A stretch of 64,000 nucleotides of DNA from assembly GCA_029851415.1 (NCBI GenBank), contig CM056743.1:89688501-89752500 (forward strand). The letters run 5' to 3'. The position numbers and the translations under genes are program-made. Within the stretch, counting starts at the first letter, position 1. Every line of letters starts with the position of its first letter. Under the pieces are notes generated by a model. That model made no database searches. It had not been told where the DNA came from and worked only from the letters and a program-made list of their open reading frames with translations. This DNA is from Eretmocerus hayati (Eukaryota > Arthropoda > Insecta > Hymenoptera > Aphelinidae). Shown piece by piece: positions 24,337-35,599 of this stretch.

Positions 24337-26850
24337 GTGGGGAAAGCGGGTTGGTTACATTCACCAGAGCTGCTTCAAGACGTGATTCGCAAAATTCTTG
24401 TTGCTCTTGTTATGAACATCAAGGAGGATGAAATTTGCCAACGTCCAGGATTATCAGACCTTGAAAAACTGTCTAATTTTTGTTCAAAAAGGCCGAAAGA
24501 GCCGAAGGCTCTAGTTTTCTCGATACTCTTACAAATAGATCTTCCCAAAACGTTCAAAATTGTATTCCACTCAAAGAGTCACAACCAACCAGTAAAAAAC
24601 CTGCGCGAATTTCTTCTGCTAATGTCACCGAGTATGTCGATACTACTAAGGAAGATCAGTCTAGGAATAGTTGTGATAATTCTTATTATCACTGTGGTTA
24701 AAAGAATCATTCCATCGCTAATTGTCGTAACTTAGCTAAAGAACCTATCACTGAAAAATGGAGAATTAAGAAAGAGTTACGACTCTGTTTTGATCGTTTA
24801 ACCTCGAAACACATACGCTCCGAATGCAAGGCTAAGGCTGGTTGTAAACATCGTGACGGTCATCATCATACTTTACTTCACTTTATCCCCAAAGACTAGC
24901 GTACCGATGATTCTAAGCCAAAATCGCCTCCGTTTGACTCGGACTCAGCTAGAGCCACTCCAACCGGCCTGACTGGAAGTGAACCAAGAGTAGAAACAGA
25001 CCAATGACTATATGAACGGATTTTACTGAAAATTCCACCAGTCAAAGTTGAAGGTGAAGTTACGTCTCCAAGAATCACTGCTTTGTTAGACGGGGGTTCA
25101 ACTATTCCAATCATTCATGCTGAAGTTGCAAGGAGGTTAGGTTTGATAGGTCAAAAAATCAACATTCCTTTACAGGGTATAAGTAGCGAATCTGTGATGT
25201 TAGCTCATGAGATGGTGAATTTGGAAATTGAAGTCGATGGTAAATTAATCACCTAGAACTATATTCTAGTGGCTATTGAATTCTCACTTCCAGAACAATC
25301 TTTATCGCACGAAATAGCATCACGAGTAAGTCAAGACTTGAACGTCGAAATTGAACCGTACGAATCTCCAACTTGTTTACTCATCGGGCAATGTCATTGC
25401 GAATACATTGTATCAAGGGAGTTACGTCATGTAAAGACTAACTCAGCGTTAGCCTCTCGCACGCTTCCTGGTTTGGTTCTGCGTGGTCGCTCTTTAGATA
25501 TTCAATCTCAACAGCTTCCAATGTATGTCAGTGAAGTGAAATCCGTCCACAAAGTTTCAGTGTCAACTACCCTCCCGGTTTTGAATCACACGCAACAAGC
25601 CCTACCACTCAACAGTTCTGATAAGCGTGCTCTTGAGATCATAGAATCGACGAGCTGAATGATCATGAGGAAATCGGTTTGCCGTGGTCCACAAAAGCGG
25701 ATTCCATCCCAGATAGTAGGAGAAACGCTTATATTAATATTTCTTGAAAAGAAGTTAGACCGCGATCCCGTCTACGCTAAGCTTTACTATCGCGAGATGG
25801 ACAGGCTGTTTGGAAAGTCTTATGCATTACCTTCTTCGCCAACCCCTGTTGGCAATACTGTTCTACTTACCTCATTTCGGAGTACAAAACATAAACAAGA
25901 CAAACAAAGTTAGACTTGTATTCGATGCCGCTGCTGTCTGGCGTGAGCTTCGATGACTTGGTACTAACTGGTCCTGAACTCTTGAATTCTCTGGCAGGGC
26001 TTTTAATGCGTCCCCGCTAATATTCGGTGGCTATTAAAGCAGATAAACGTGATATGTACTTGGAGATCGAAATCATCGAGAGTGATCGAGACGCTCAACG
26101 TTTCTTGTGGAGATAAAATTATCGATCTAGCCCACCGAAAGAATATGTGATGGCTTCCATGATTTTTGGAGCTAGCTCGTCGCCTAGTGAACCTTTGTTC
26201 ATCAAAACTGAACATGCAATGGAGTTTTTAAGACCTATCCAAGAGCTGTGAAAGCTAATATCAGCAATTCTTATATTGATGACCATGAGATAGTTGCGAT
26301 TCAGAAGATGAAGCGATTCAACGTATATATTCGATGATCAAAATTAACAAGGAAGCGGATTGGGAATCGCACAGCTGGGCTAGCAATTCTCAGGAAGTGG
26401 TACGGGCTATGAATGAAGTAGAATCTTCAAAAATTGTCTATCTAGTCGCTGGAAAGATCCAGAAGAACACGTTTTGGGTCTACAATAGAACACAGAGGCT
26501 GATCAATTTGGGTTTCAATTGGGTGAACGGAAAATTCATTCGGAACTAATGAATGGATTACGTTTACCAACAAAACGGAAGTTCTTAAAAATCTCTCCAA
26601 GTCAGTATACGCTCGACTCGGTTTCCTTTCACCGTTCAGAATTGAATCTAGGATAATGATGCAGAGAATTTGTTCGAGCAAGGTGGAGTGGAATGAACCG
26701 ATTCTTGAACAGGGGAGAAACTATTGGAAGAGATGGCTCGTTTGGTTACTTGAACTGAAGAATTTTCGAGTGCCGCGTTACGATCAAAACTCAGATCGTC
26801 GTTCACATTCAGCTGAACTTCATATGGGTCATTCTGGACCAAGGTGAACA
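24337..26850 (+). pseudogene. BEL/Pao retrotransposon gag-pol remnant
   Basis: A decayed BEL/Pao polyprotein spread over all three plus-strand frames with many stops and frameshifts. In order: end of Gag (24337-24740); a zinc-knuckle region ending in C-K-H-R-D-G-H-H-H-T-L-L-H-F (about 24783-24890), the BEL signature; an aspartic protease (LLDGGST at about 25085-25105, in a family that normally has D-S/T-G); a linker; then reverse transcriptase from about 25620. The RT includes a V-F-D-A-A block (25918-25935), Q-R-F-L-W-R (about 26098-26115), a F-G-A-S-S-S-P block (about 26164-26184) and Y-I-D-D (26272-26283). RNase H-side sequence follows to about 26850. Integrase and LTRs are not seen. The protease Asp and both RT Asp residues of Y-I-D-D survive, but the frame is destroyed, so it is inactive. 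Confidence 0.8.
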
Positions 26851-28299
26851 TTTTAAAAATCGACGAAATTTGAAAATGCTCCAAACATTTTCTTCCCGTT
26901 AGCACTACTAGAATATAGTTGAAAAAATTCTTCTTAGACTTCTTTGGGACCCTTGGACCGGAGTACTGGCGTGGTCAAAACAGCGTTTTTTGGAATAACG
27001 CATACCGTAGAACAGACATAGCTCACACCCATTTCGGCCGATCTGGACGTTCGAAAAAGGGAATTGTAGGGCTTTTTGAGAGGAAAAGAACCTTCTCCTC
27101 ATACGTTGGAAAATATTGAGATGCACCCGGCCGGCATCCATTTGAAAATGGCCTAGAAATCGGAAAAAAGCCTTTACATATCGTCATATAGAGTAGGCAC
27201 ATGCGGTTTTGAGAGTATCGTATGATTCTTCCCTGCAAGTTGATGCAAGAAGAGAGAAAATGCGACCCCGCAGACCTCGTTACAATATCTCTGGTCGATT
27301 TGGCGATTCTTCGAAAAAACACTTAAAAATGTCTTTTTCCAAACTTCCCAGAATCCTAGAGGACGTGAAAATTTTTTTAGGGGGCTGAAGCTCTGGCAAA
27401 ATATTATTTCGGTACCTACTTCCATGTGAAGGAATGGCGGAACGATTCGCGAGGGTCGTTCGCGCGATTTGGCTGAAATATATTGATCTGACCCATATAT
27501 TACTACTATTGACACAGATGAGCGACAGCTGTGCCGTAAAGCGAAGGTTCACGCCTCCGCTGTGCTGTTCACTCACATGAGTAGGCCCGGAGACATGTCT
27601 ATGACAGCCGCACAGCTTTGGTCATAAAGTCAACAAGGCGAGCATGAAAACGGGCCAGGAGCGCGATCACCTGATCGCCGGCGCTGCTGCGCGAGCGAAA
27701 ATCGATGAACGGGCTGGATTCGATCAATGCCTCCTGCCCACACGCAGATGCCGGTGTATGCGGTGAGGTGAGCGGCGGGGAAAGACCGCCCTTGCTGCTC
27801 GCCTTGGTAGCCTCACTGCTGAGCTTCCGGAGCAGGAAAGAAGAGCAGCGAGGCAATGGTTTGTACGGGTCTTGCGTGCTTTCTGGTGTTGGCGCCTGCG
27901 AACCATTCCTCCAGGAACTCGTGGAGGACAACACGCCTGATGTATCTCGTGTGCCTTCGCCGAAAACGCGACAAGATGCCTGGATACGCACTTAAGATTG
28001 GCAGGTGTACCAAAATTTGACTTCCACTGCACTCACTGCACTCGCGAATTCCAAGCCGTAAAGTATTTGCGACGAGTGCGCGCGGAAACTCCAGCGCGCG
28101 AGTTAGATTCAGCGGGAAATAGCGATCAGGTGATCTATTCAGATCGCTCGACTCTCTCTGACTGAACTTCCAGCCTAAACGCCCGCACATTCAGCCAGAG
28201 CCCTTTTCCATGGCACTAGGAATTGGGTTCAAAAGACCGGAAAATGTGTGCGCAGGTGCATCACACGCCTTGTAAGTTGGGATGGCTGAGGCCCGAGAA
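26851..28299. other. No firm gene; GC-rich patch
   Basis: 27600-28190 is clearly richer in GC than its surroundings and has overlapping frames on both strands (up to 130 codons on the minus strand, 27599-27991). None has a recognisable domain. It may be a fragment of an element from a different compositional background. Confidence 0.35.
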
Positions 28300-28724
28300 A
28301 AGGGGAGAATGAATGAATGAATGATAACCTTTATTCGCCCAAGGGCAAAAATACAAAGATGCAGTAGCATGTGGAAAATGTCACTCATACATAATAAATA
28401 CATTAAATTTGTAAAAATTTGTCGTTTTGGTTAAGGCTATTCGAATTATCACAGAAAGTGACTAGTCATCTCGAGGCATCGTAAGATTCTAAGAGTCATG
28501 AAAAGAAAAAGAAGAAAAGGTCACGTATTCATTTATATATACATATATCAGTCTCGACGGAAAAGGTTGAGGAAAAGAAAACATTTTCCCGTTTGGGAAG
28601 ACATATAAAGAAGACATGGGCCCACAGTCAAATCACAGGAATCTCAGTTCGGTAGCGAAAAAGCCACACATAACTCATCTGAAGTAGAAGACATCAATTG
28701 AAACGGGCTCATGCCTATCACAGT

Positions 28725-31622
28725 TTACAAATTAAAATAGTGTTTTTTCTCCACATCAATCCTCTGGGAGGATGGTGTTAACAGGAAGTCTTTTAAGGAC
28801 TCTCTGAATAATGATATCTCCCCAAGCTGCCGAAAGCCCGGAGGGAGAAAGTTCCACAAATGAGCACATTGGACCTGGAAAGATCTTCTTCCATATTCAA
28901 GTCTCATGTTGGGGACTTTGAGTACCCGCTCTTCTAGATCACCCCGTGCGGGGCGTTCGGATTGGTACCTGGTAAACATCGGAGCTAGGTAGCCAGGTTC
29001 TCCTAAGTGCATGATCTTATGCATCAAGAGAGCTGCGAAGTACATTCTCCGCGAATCAGTACGTAACCAACCCAAGCGCTCCCTAAACGGGGTGATGTGC
29101 TCGTCTCTCCTAAGATCAAAAATATATCTCACACATGAATTGCTTAGTCTCTGTACCCGTTGCCGCTGTTCGTCCGTGGCGTCGAGGTAGACGACCGCGC
29201 AATAATCTAGGTGCGGGTGAACCAATGACTCGACTAGGCGAATTCGGAGAGGTCTGGTGATACATGCCCTAAAAAACCACAGACCGTATACGGCTCTGTT
29301 GACTTTCTTAGTTACTTGGTCAATGTGCGGTTTCCATGTCAATTCACTGTCAAGTGTAACACCAAGACTCACGACCGCATCACTGAACGGGATGAACTTT
29401 CCTTCTTGTATCTCAACCCCTGGCAAGTCCATTCTCTTCAAATCTTTGATATTTCTCTCCGAACTGAAGTAGATTGCCTTGAGCTTGCCAGCGTTGAGAC
29501 ACAGGCCGGAACTTCTGGCCCACTCGGCAACTAGTCGTCCTATAAAGCCCAGCCGAGCAATACCTTCCCTGATCTTATTTTTCTCGATTTGGAGATAAAT
29601 TTGGAGATCATCCGCATAAAATAGATGATGTACCGACTCCCCGTCTAGCGAGCCAGCCAGGTCATTCACATACAAGCTGAAGAGGAGAGGCCCAAGGACG
29701 GACCCCTGTGGAACACCCAGATTGGTTTCGAGCCAATCAAATTTGCCTACTTTATAAGTGATTTGTTGGGTGCGACCCTGTAAATATGATTTTATCCACA
29801 GGAGCGCCGATCTTGAGAAGCCAAGATGTCGTAGCTTCCTCAACGGCTTGGATGGTGAGATTGTGTCAAAAGCTTTGCGCAAATCGAATAGTAGGAGCAG
29901 AGTGATCTTTTTTCTGTCTATACCTACTCTGATGTCATCGGTCAATTTCAACAAAGCTGTCTGGGTGCTATGATGTTGCCTAAAACCAGTCTGGAAGCGA
30001 TCAAGTATCTTCTCGATTTTCAAATACTCCGTGATTTGGTCATGTGCGATTTTTTCCAGAACCTTGGGGAGAAAGCACAGCAGCGCTATAGGACGGAAGT
30101 CCGAGACCGTTGATGGAGCAGCAGTCTTCCTTAATGCAATCAGCTGCGCTTGCTTCCAAGCCTCAGGAAAAATGCCATGAGCGAAAGAGGAGTTGAAAAT
30201 ATGTACAATGAGATCACCAATGGCCGGAAGAGCTTTTGCGATCACGCTTTGGGGTATTCCATCCGCTCCACGGGCCTGTGAGGAGAAATGTTCGATAGCA
30301 AGGACTACATCACTAAAATTTGTGGGCTTAAATTCAAACCCCTCCTCCGGTGCCGAGTCAATATCGTCCATTGCTTCATTAATATTTTCGTGGGGCGAAA
30401 CGGAAACTCCCGCAAAGTGTGCGTTCAACTCATCCGGTGTGAAGCTATGAAGTTCCTCCTCTATGCTCTTAGGCAAGAGGCCGAGATTGCGCATCTCCTT
30501 CCAAATGTTCTTCTTCTGATCAAGAGCATCTGACAAATGGGTTTGAATGAAGGAGTTATGCTCTTGTTCAATGCGCAAATCGACCTCTTCGCTGAGCCGA
30601 AAGTATTCATTTTGAAGCTCAGGACTCTTGCGCTGGTTACGTTGAATCCGTTCCCAGCGCCTGCGCGTCGCGTCTCGCTTATCCATGAGTACCCTCAGCT
30701 CAGGACCAATCCAAGGAGCGTCATTTTTACGCGGATTGATAAATTTTTCGGGTGCTAATTCATCTATGTCGATCTGTAACTTTTCATTCAAGCAGTGGAT
30801 TGCATCTTCCAAACTGGTTTCAGCATTTTCGAGAGCTGTCCAGTCACAGCGAAGCAATCGGTCATTCAATATCTCCGGAAGGATGTTTCGAAAATCCCTG
30901 TAGAAGAAGGAATTTCTTGGCGGAGTGGGAGTAAAGACGTTGATGATGACGTCAATGTCCGAGTGCCTGCCGAAACTGGGCAGGAGTCTGTTTTGATAGT
31001 CAGTAATGATGTCATTGTCATCTACATAAACGTGATCAATCCATGTATGAGATGTATTGGAGGTGTGTTGGTGAGTCGGGCCATGCTGCACTATCTGCAA
31101 GGCAAGTTCTTCTGTCAGTGCAGTCAGTGTCTTGGTGTCGGGATGAGCAGTGTCTAACAAGTCCGCGTTCAGATCACCCATTATAATTTTATGACTGTTG
31201 TCACCACACAGCCGGCGTAACGAGCCAAACAGCCCGCCATCCTTCTGCATGGCGATTTTTGGGGGTCTGTAGATTACTACGACTAATATTGGCGGGGAGT
31301 TACCCTGTTGTATGCTACAAAAGAGAAATTCAGGCACGCCAGGTTTCCCTGGCCCAAAAGTATTTGACGAAATCGACTTCTTAACTTTGAAGTCATTGCG
31401 CACATGCAAGGCAACCCCACCACCCTCTCTGTTGCGATCCTGCTGCAACAATGAAAAACCTGGAATCTGAACGAGATTGTCATCCACAAACTCATCTAGC
31501 TTCGACTCAGCCACCCCAAATAGATGGTAGGAGGGATCGTTAGCAAAGAGCAAGCGTAGATGCTCAATCTTATCTGTCAGAGAGTTAAGGTTGATAAATC
31601 CCGCTTCCAAGGAACTGCCCAT
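28725..31622 (-). CDS. LINE ORF2: endonuclease and reverse transcriptase
   Basis: A 965-codon uninterrupted frame from ATG (31620-31622) to TAA (28725-28727). The N-terminal third is an exonuclease-endonuclease-phosphatase (APE-type) endonuclease that would nick the target: visible are V-A-E-S-K-L-D, M-G-D-L-N-A-D and W-I-D-H-V. The usual S-D-H near its end reads H-S-D-I here, so a key His may be replaced. The middle is reverse transcriptase: F-D-L-R-K-A-F-D-T-I (motif A), G-V-P-Q-G-S-V-L-G-P (motif B) and F-Y-A-D-D-L at about residues 667-672 (29607-29621). The C-terminal part has the 'W-K-P-H-I-D' and Y-C-A-V-V-Y blocks usual in CR1/L2/Daphne-like elements. There is no RNase H domain. Length and completeness suggest fairly recent activity. 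Confidence 0.88.
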   Translation of the reverse strand: MGSSLEAGFINLNSLTDKIEHLRLLFANDPSYHLFGVAESKLDEFVDDNLVQIPGFSLLQQDRNREGGGVALHVRNDFKVKKSISSNTFGPGKPGVPEFLFCSIQQGNSPPILVVVIYRPPKIAMQKDGGLFGSLRRLCGDNSHKIIMGDLNADLLDTAHPDTKTLTALTEELALQIVQHGPTHQHTSNTSHTWIDHVYVDDNDIITDYQNRLLPSFGRHSDIDVIINVFTPTPPRNSFFYRDFRNILPEILNDRLLRCDWTALENAETSLEDAIHCLNEKLQIDIDELAPEKFINPRKNDAPWIGPELRVLMDKRDATRRRWERIQRNQRKSPELQNEYFRLSEEVDLRIEQEHNSFIQTHLSDALDQKKNIWKEMRNLGLLPKSIEEELHSFTPDELNAHFAGVSVSPHENINEAMDDIDSAPEEGFEFKPTNFSDVVLAIEHFSSQARGADGIPQSVIAKALPAIGDLIVHIFNSSFAHGIFPEAWKQAQLIALRKTAAPSTVSDFRPIALLCFLPKVLEKIAHDQITEYLKIEKILDRFQTGFRQHHSTQTALLKLTDDIRVGIDRKKITLLLLFDLRKAFDTISPSKPLRKLRHLGFSRSALLWIKSYLQGRTQQITYKVGKFDWLETNLGVPQGSVLGPLLFSLYVNDLAGSLDGESVHHLFYADDLQIYLQIEKNKIREGIARLGFIGRLVAEWARSSGLCLNAGKLKAIYFSSERNIKDLKRMDLPGVEIQEGKFIPFSDAVVSLGVTLDSELTWKPHIDQVTKKVNRAVYGLWFFRACITRPLRIRLVESLVHPHLDYCAVVYLDATDEQRQRVQRLSNSCVRYIFDLRRDEHITPFRERLGWLRTDSRRMYFAALLMHKIMHLGEPGYLAPMFTRYQSERPARGDLEERVLKVPNMRLEYGRRSFQVQCAHLWNFLPPGFRQLGEISLFRESLKDFLLTPSSQRIDVEKKHYFNL

Positions 31623-31691
31623 CCCTCGTCGCTTTTCAGCAGCCGAATCTAGTCAAGGAGTCTTCGCTGATTCTGCTGCCGAAACTCTACT

Positions 31692-32225
31692 CTACTCCGG
31701 AACGGTAGTGCAGCTCTGGGTGTTACTAGAGGACGCACGATCGCGTTCTGGAGCACTTCGACAGGCCGTTTGAATGACCTGCAGATCAGCGAAAGATTCG
31801 AACGTATGCGCTCGCTCACCATTTTTCCGTCCAACCCAGAAACGTCCGCCACTGTGCCAGACGTATTTTGAACCCAAACCGCGTGCAATCGACCTCAAGC
31901 GTATGTATCCTTTGTATTTCTCACGGGGGAGCATCTCATTTATAAAGATCTTACGGTCCGGCACATGAGCTTTCGTATCTGGGTCGAGTAAGTCAGGCTG
32001 GATATTGTTAGCCGTGAAATAATTATTGGTGAACGTTTAGCCCGAATCACTTTCCCGACTAGTCGACTACTGGAGAGTTGGACTATGCACAATGGTAGAG
32101 TGTGCGGGATTGCAGCTGGGGCTCGGGGAGGTGGAACCGAGTCGCAGATACCTGTTGGAGGCTTCTCCACAGACGCACGCCCAGTTTGCAGGACTTGGAC
32201 ATCAGCAATGTCTGCCCTCTCCATC
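31692..32225 (-). pseudogene. LINE ORF1, C-terminal part, frameshifted
   Basis: C-terminal part of the RNA-binding ORF1 protein of the same LINE. The last 90 codons (31692-31964) contain K-I-F-I-N-E, an R-S-I-A-R-G-L-G helix, K-Y-V-W and G-E-R-A-H, a pattern like the C-terminal domain shared by baculovirus FP25K-type proteins and many arthropod LINE ORF1s. Upstream codons (K-V-I-R-A-K-R-S) continue in another frame, so there is a frameshift near 32005-32020. The 5' part of ORF1 is missing by truncation. Its end lies about 70 bp before ORF2. Not functional as it stands. Confidence 0.6.
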
Positions 32226-32235
32226 AAGGGGAGAA

Positions 32236-32689
32236 GAGCGAGGCAGAAATAATCATCAGCGATGTAACTTGAAGAATAACTAATTGCGTTCGTTAGAAAC
32301 GCCTGACGCTAACCCAACTAAAACACACGCGTAAGAACTGGAAGGTTGATCTATTTTACAAATTAAACTGAGAGAGAATAACTACGTCAAGTTATCCATT
32401 GAGAAGGTGTCGTGCGTGGGAAAAGCTCGTAAGCTGCGTTTACGCAAAGTGATGCTCACGAGCGGACCGTCGAATCGTGACTACTCCAAAATTGCCCGGA
32501 AAAGGACTGAAAGCGCAGCTCCCAGTCCGTGTACAAAATCACGCACGGTGAGATCAACGACACGAGCGTTGAAAAATCTCGAGTTTTCTAGAAGTATACG
32601 AATTCAAATCCAGATAGACGTAAACGGCTGAAACAGTCATCGTCTTATTTCTCTCGGAAATCACTCATTTCTGAGAACATCGCTATAGA
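32236..32689. other. No gene seen
   Basis: Short frames only, between the LINE and the inverted segment at 32690. Confidence 0.4.
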
Positions 32690-32869
32690 GATGGTACAAA
32701 CCGGGTGTTTCCGGATTTACTTGGGATGTTAAATCGCGGATGTTGCGCTGAACCGATTATTTATAAAAGCAAATTTTCTCTTCGTATCCAGATTGTGTCA
32801 TTTGTATTCCATATAAGGAACATGCGTTCCACTGAAGTGGTCGATTATAAAAGACACATCCCCGGGGAA
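32690..32869 (+). pseudogene. Coding-like segment, inverted partner of 35600-35790
   Basis: The plus-strand frame from about 32700 reads F-P-D-L-L-G-M-L-N-R-G-C-C-A-E-P-I-I-Y and continues to the edge of a foldback at 32870. The minus strand at 35778 downward gives F-P-N-L-S-G-M-L-T-L-G-F-C-A-E-P-I-I-Y. DNA and protein are both alike, and mismatches fall in a way that keeps the frame open in both. I do not recognise the protein. It could be an exon of a host or transposon gene duplicated in inverted orientation. The foldback at 32870-34303 separates it from a possible continuation at 34306. Confidence 0.4.
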
Positions 32870-34303
32870 GGTAGGGCTGAATGCACTCCAAATGCGACTG
32901 AAAGAAACTCCCGAGATTTCAATGGGATCTTGGAATAGATATGAAAATACGTTACCAGAAAAAAATTTTCGGAAGTTATGAGGCCGATTCCGAGAAAAAC
33001 GATTATTGAGTCGCAAGAATCGAATTTTATTAGAAAAGAACATAAACTCGTGCAGTTTCAAGTCATCCGAAGAAATCCTGTTTTGATATTCTTAATTCTC
33101 TATCTCACCATAGGAAGAATGACGAGGGAAGAATGATAATGTACTGGAACATGTTCAGACCAAGGCCTGAAAATAGACGAATGATCGAGCAGGAGAGTTT
33201 CCACAATGACGTGGAGATAAGCGCACAGTTGTCAAGTTCTATGCGTCTGATTCGTAGAATTGAATTGAATACATATCAGAATAGTCAATTTTAACGCTCA
33301 TCATACTGAGATACACGATATCGATATCGAAGAGCTCGAACACCGATCCCCCGTGTAGAAGCGAGCGTATTGAAAAAATAAACAAACGAATTTGCGGGTT
33401 GATACAAGGCGTAGTATAGCAGACAGGAGAGAAAGGGGGGACACGTTGGTCTCGCTGATTTTCGCGAGCTTTCTACAGACAGTATTTCTTGATATCGAGA
33501 GCCTTTATCACGTGTTAGAGTGAAATATTTCCCGATAAATTCTATCGAGTGATGAAAAATCACGAAGTTGAAAGATCATACAGTACCCACGATGAAAACC
33601 TATATCCTTTATAATTTTTCTCATCACTCAAAGAAATTCATTGAGCAATATTTCACTTCAACACATGATGAGGGCTCCAATATCAATAAGTACTGTCTGT
33701 AGGAAGCTCGCGAAAGTGAGCGAGACCAACGTGTCTCTCCCCCACCCCCCTCTCTCTTGTCTGCTATACTACGCCTAGTATCGACTCGCAAACTCGTTTT
33801 CAATACGCTCGCTTCTACACGGGTGATCGATATTAGAGCTTTCCGATATCGATACCGTGTATCTCAGTATGATCAGCCTTGGAATTGACTATTCTGATAT
33901 GTATTCAATTCGATTGTACAAATCAACGACGCATAGGACTTGACAACTGTGCGCTTATCTCCACGTCATTACTCCTCTGTTCGATCATTCGTCTACTTTC
34001 AGGCCTTAGTCTGAACAAATTTCAGTACATTACAACTTTTTCCTCGTCATTCTTCTCGTGGTAAAATAGAGAATGAAGAATATGGAAACAGAATCCCTTC
34101 GTATGACTCAGAACCGCACAAGTTTATACATTTTTTCAATAAAATTAGATTCTCCAGACTCAATAATCAATTTTCTCGAAATCGGCCTCATGATTTACGA
34201 CAATTCTCTTTCTGGTAACGTAGTTTCATATCTATTTTGAGATCCCGTTGGAATCTTGGGAGTTTCTTTCAGTCGCATTTAAAATTGGTTCAGCCCTGCC
34301 GTG
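32870..34303. mobile_element. Long foldback element, family F1 copy 2
   Basis: Inverted repeat of about 1.43 kb, same family as 7039-9294 but without the minisatellite. Tips read GTAGGGCTGAA (left) and the complement of CACGGCAGGGCTGAACC (right, near 34303). Paired landmarks: actgaaagaaactcccgag (32897) with ctcgggag-like sequence near 34255; the gcctagtat / gtagtatag blocks near 33409 and 33768. The centre is near 33625. It sits between two coding-like pieces in the same orientation (32690-32869 and 34306-34455), as if it had interrupted a gene. Confidence 0.65.
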
Positions 34304-34305
34304 CG

Positions 34306-34455
34306 GGCAAAGTAATTGATGTCCTCTACGCAGAATATGATAGCAATGTTAATGCATCCGACGGTGACTCTGACGATAACTTGGACAACTTCGATTTAGG
34401 TGTAGAAAATGAAAGTAGGGAAAAGATGGTTGTATCAATGTTCAAAAAATACTAG
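34306..34455 (+). pseudogene. Acidic C-terminal coding fragment
   Basis: An open frame from the edge of the foldback to a TAG at 34453-34455, about 49 codons. It contains an acidic stretch (D-G-D-S-D-D-N-L-D-N-F-D) and ends basic (M-F-K-K-Y). It looks like the tail of a protein whose upstream part was cut off by the foldback insertion. It has no start codon of its own at a sensible place. Identity unknown. Confidence 0.3.
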
Positions 34456-34939
34456 AAAATTGATGTGTCACTACACACCAACTTATGTATCTCAATAATT
34501 TGCTATTATTTTGAGTATATGAGCAATTCTCCGGAACTTTTCCACTTCCCTGAAAATCGTTGGAGAATTATTAATGAAAACCGCTCAACGCACACCTGGG
34601 ACCTTCTGCTCACTTATTTGTGAATCATTTTTTTCCTACTATTAATTTGTGTAGTATTGAGAGTTACGAATCCACTATCCAAACCCATATAGCGTTGGTT
34701 GCATCGCAAAAATCACGTTATTGAGTCGAGCTGTAGGTCGTTTTTCGTCGATTTTCCAGAATTCCTTAAGCATACATTTGACAAGATTGATGATTTCAAC
34801 GGATGCTTTGGACTTTCTGTAGCTCCATACAGTGAGGGTATCCGATCACAATTGGTTTCATCCACATATAGCTCAATCCGCCTATGTGGGATGAGAAAAA
34901 CTGCATTTTTCTCGTGAGTCACGTTTTTTCTATTCAACT

Positions 34940-35599
34940 TCAGAACGGTCGTGTTCTAGACAGGAAAATGCACAAACACGAGCCTTGGCACAAAATCTTC
35001 GAAATCGCATCTCCTTCAGATATAGATTTCGAAAATTGCGTCCAGAGGCATGGCATAAGCTTGGCGTAATCATCTTTGAGTTGACAAGACATGATTGATC
35101 CTTCATTCCCAATTTTCCAATCCGTGAAATTTTGGCTGGATTGGTAGCACACTCCCGCGTTTCTGGGCCATCTCCCTTCAATATTTATTCCACCGAATAC
35201 AGCTGGGATCAACCCGAAAAAGTGCGTGGCATCACCAGAGTATCCGTGAGACTGTACGAGAGTACCAAGTATTTCCACGGGATTTCCCCCACATTTTCTC
35301 TCTTCGAGTGAGCTAGAATAAATCACCTGCTTCCAATCATACAGGAGCGATTGATATCTCATTTCAAGACTTGGATAATGATAATTCCACTTCGATTGGG
35401 ACCGATGAATCCGATTGTTTCCTTATATGATCATCCATAGTTGTATTCCAGCAGGTGTGAAAGTTCGAGAGAAATGGCCATATAGACGCTTCTTCAACTT
35501 TTTCGAGAGTTGTTTGGGGATTGGAATAACGAGGACCAGAGCTACAAGTAGTAGAATGAGTAGCAAAGAAGTGCCGGGGAGGAAATATTGTGTTTCCAT
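34940..35599 (-). pseudogene. Unrecognised protein with N-terminal membrane anchor
   Basis: A minus-strand frame from ATG (35597-35599) to a stop at 34940, 219 codons with one in-frame TAA at 35423-35425. Residues about 9-28 are a clear hydrophobic span (G-T-S-L-L-L-I-L-L-L-V-A-L-V-L-V-I-P) followed at once by a Lys/Arg-rich patch. That fits a signal anchor or a single-pass type II topology. The rest has spaced cysteines (K-C-G-G, G-V-C-Y, M-S-C-Q, P-C-L-W, L-C-Q-G-S-C-L-C) and one N-x-T site, like an extracellular domain. A splice could also remove the stop. A further open stretch lies on the same strand at 34713-34937. I cannot name a family. Confidence 0.4.

Larger units (their letters stand above)
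28300..32235 (-). mobile_element. CR1/L2-group LINE, 5'-truncated, with target duplication
   Basis: Non-LTR retrotransposon on the minus strand, body about 28310-32225. Its 3' end is a short (ATTC)n-type tail preceded by an AATAAA-containing stretch (28310-28330), typical of CR1/L2-group elements rather than poly-A LINEs. Its 5' end stops abruptly inside ORF1. The 10-mer aaggggagaa occurs at both junctions (28300-28309 and 32226-32235), a likely target-site duplication. Contains the last part of ORF1 (31692-32225) and a full ORF2 (28725-31622). Confidence 0.8.

Noticed and set aside
27599..28190. GC-rich stretch as a horizontally acquired bacterial gene
   Set aside because: Overlapping frames on both strands, no recognisable domain, no clear start or ribosome-binding site.
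28725..31622. Several plus-strand ORFs of 60-120 codons across this interval
   Set aside because: Antisense shadows of the intact LINE ORF2.
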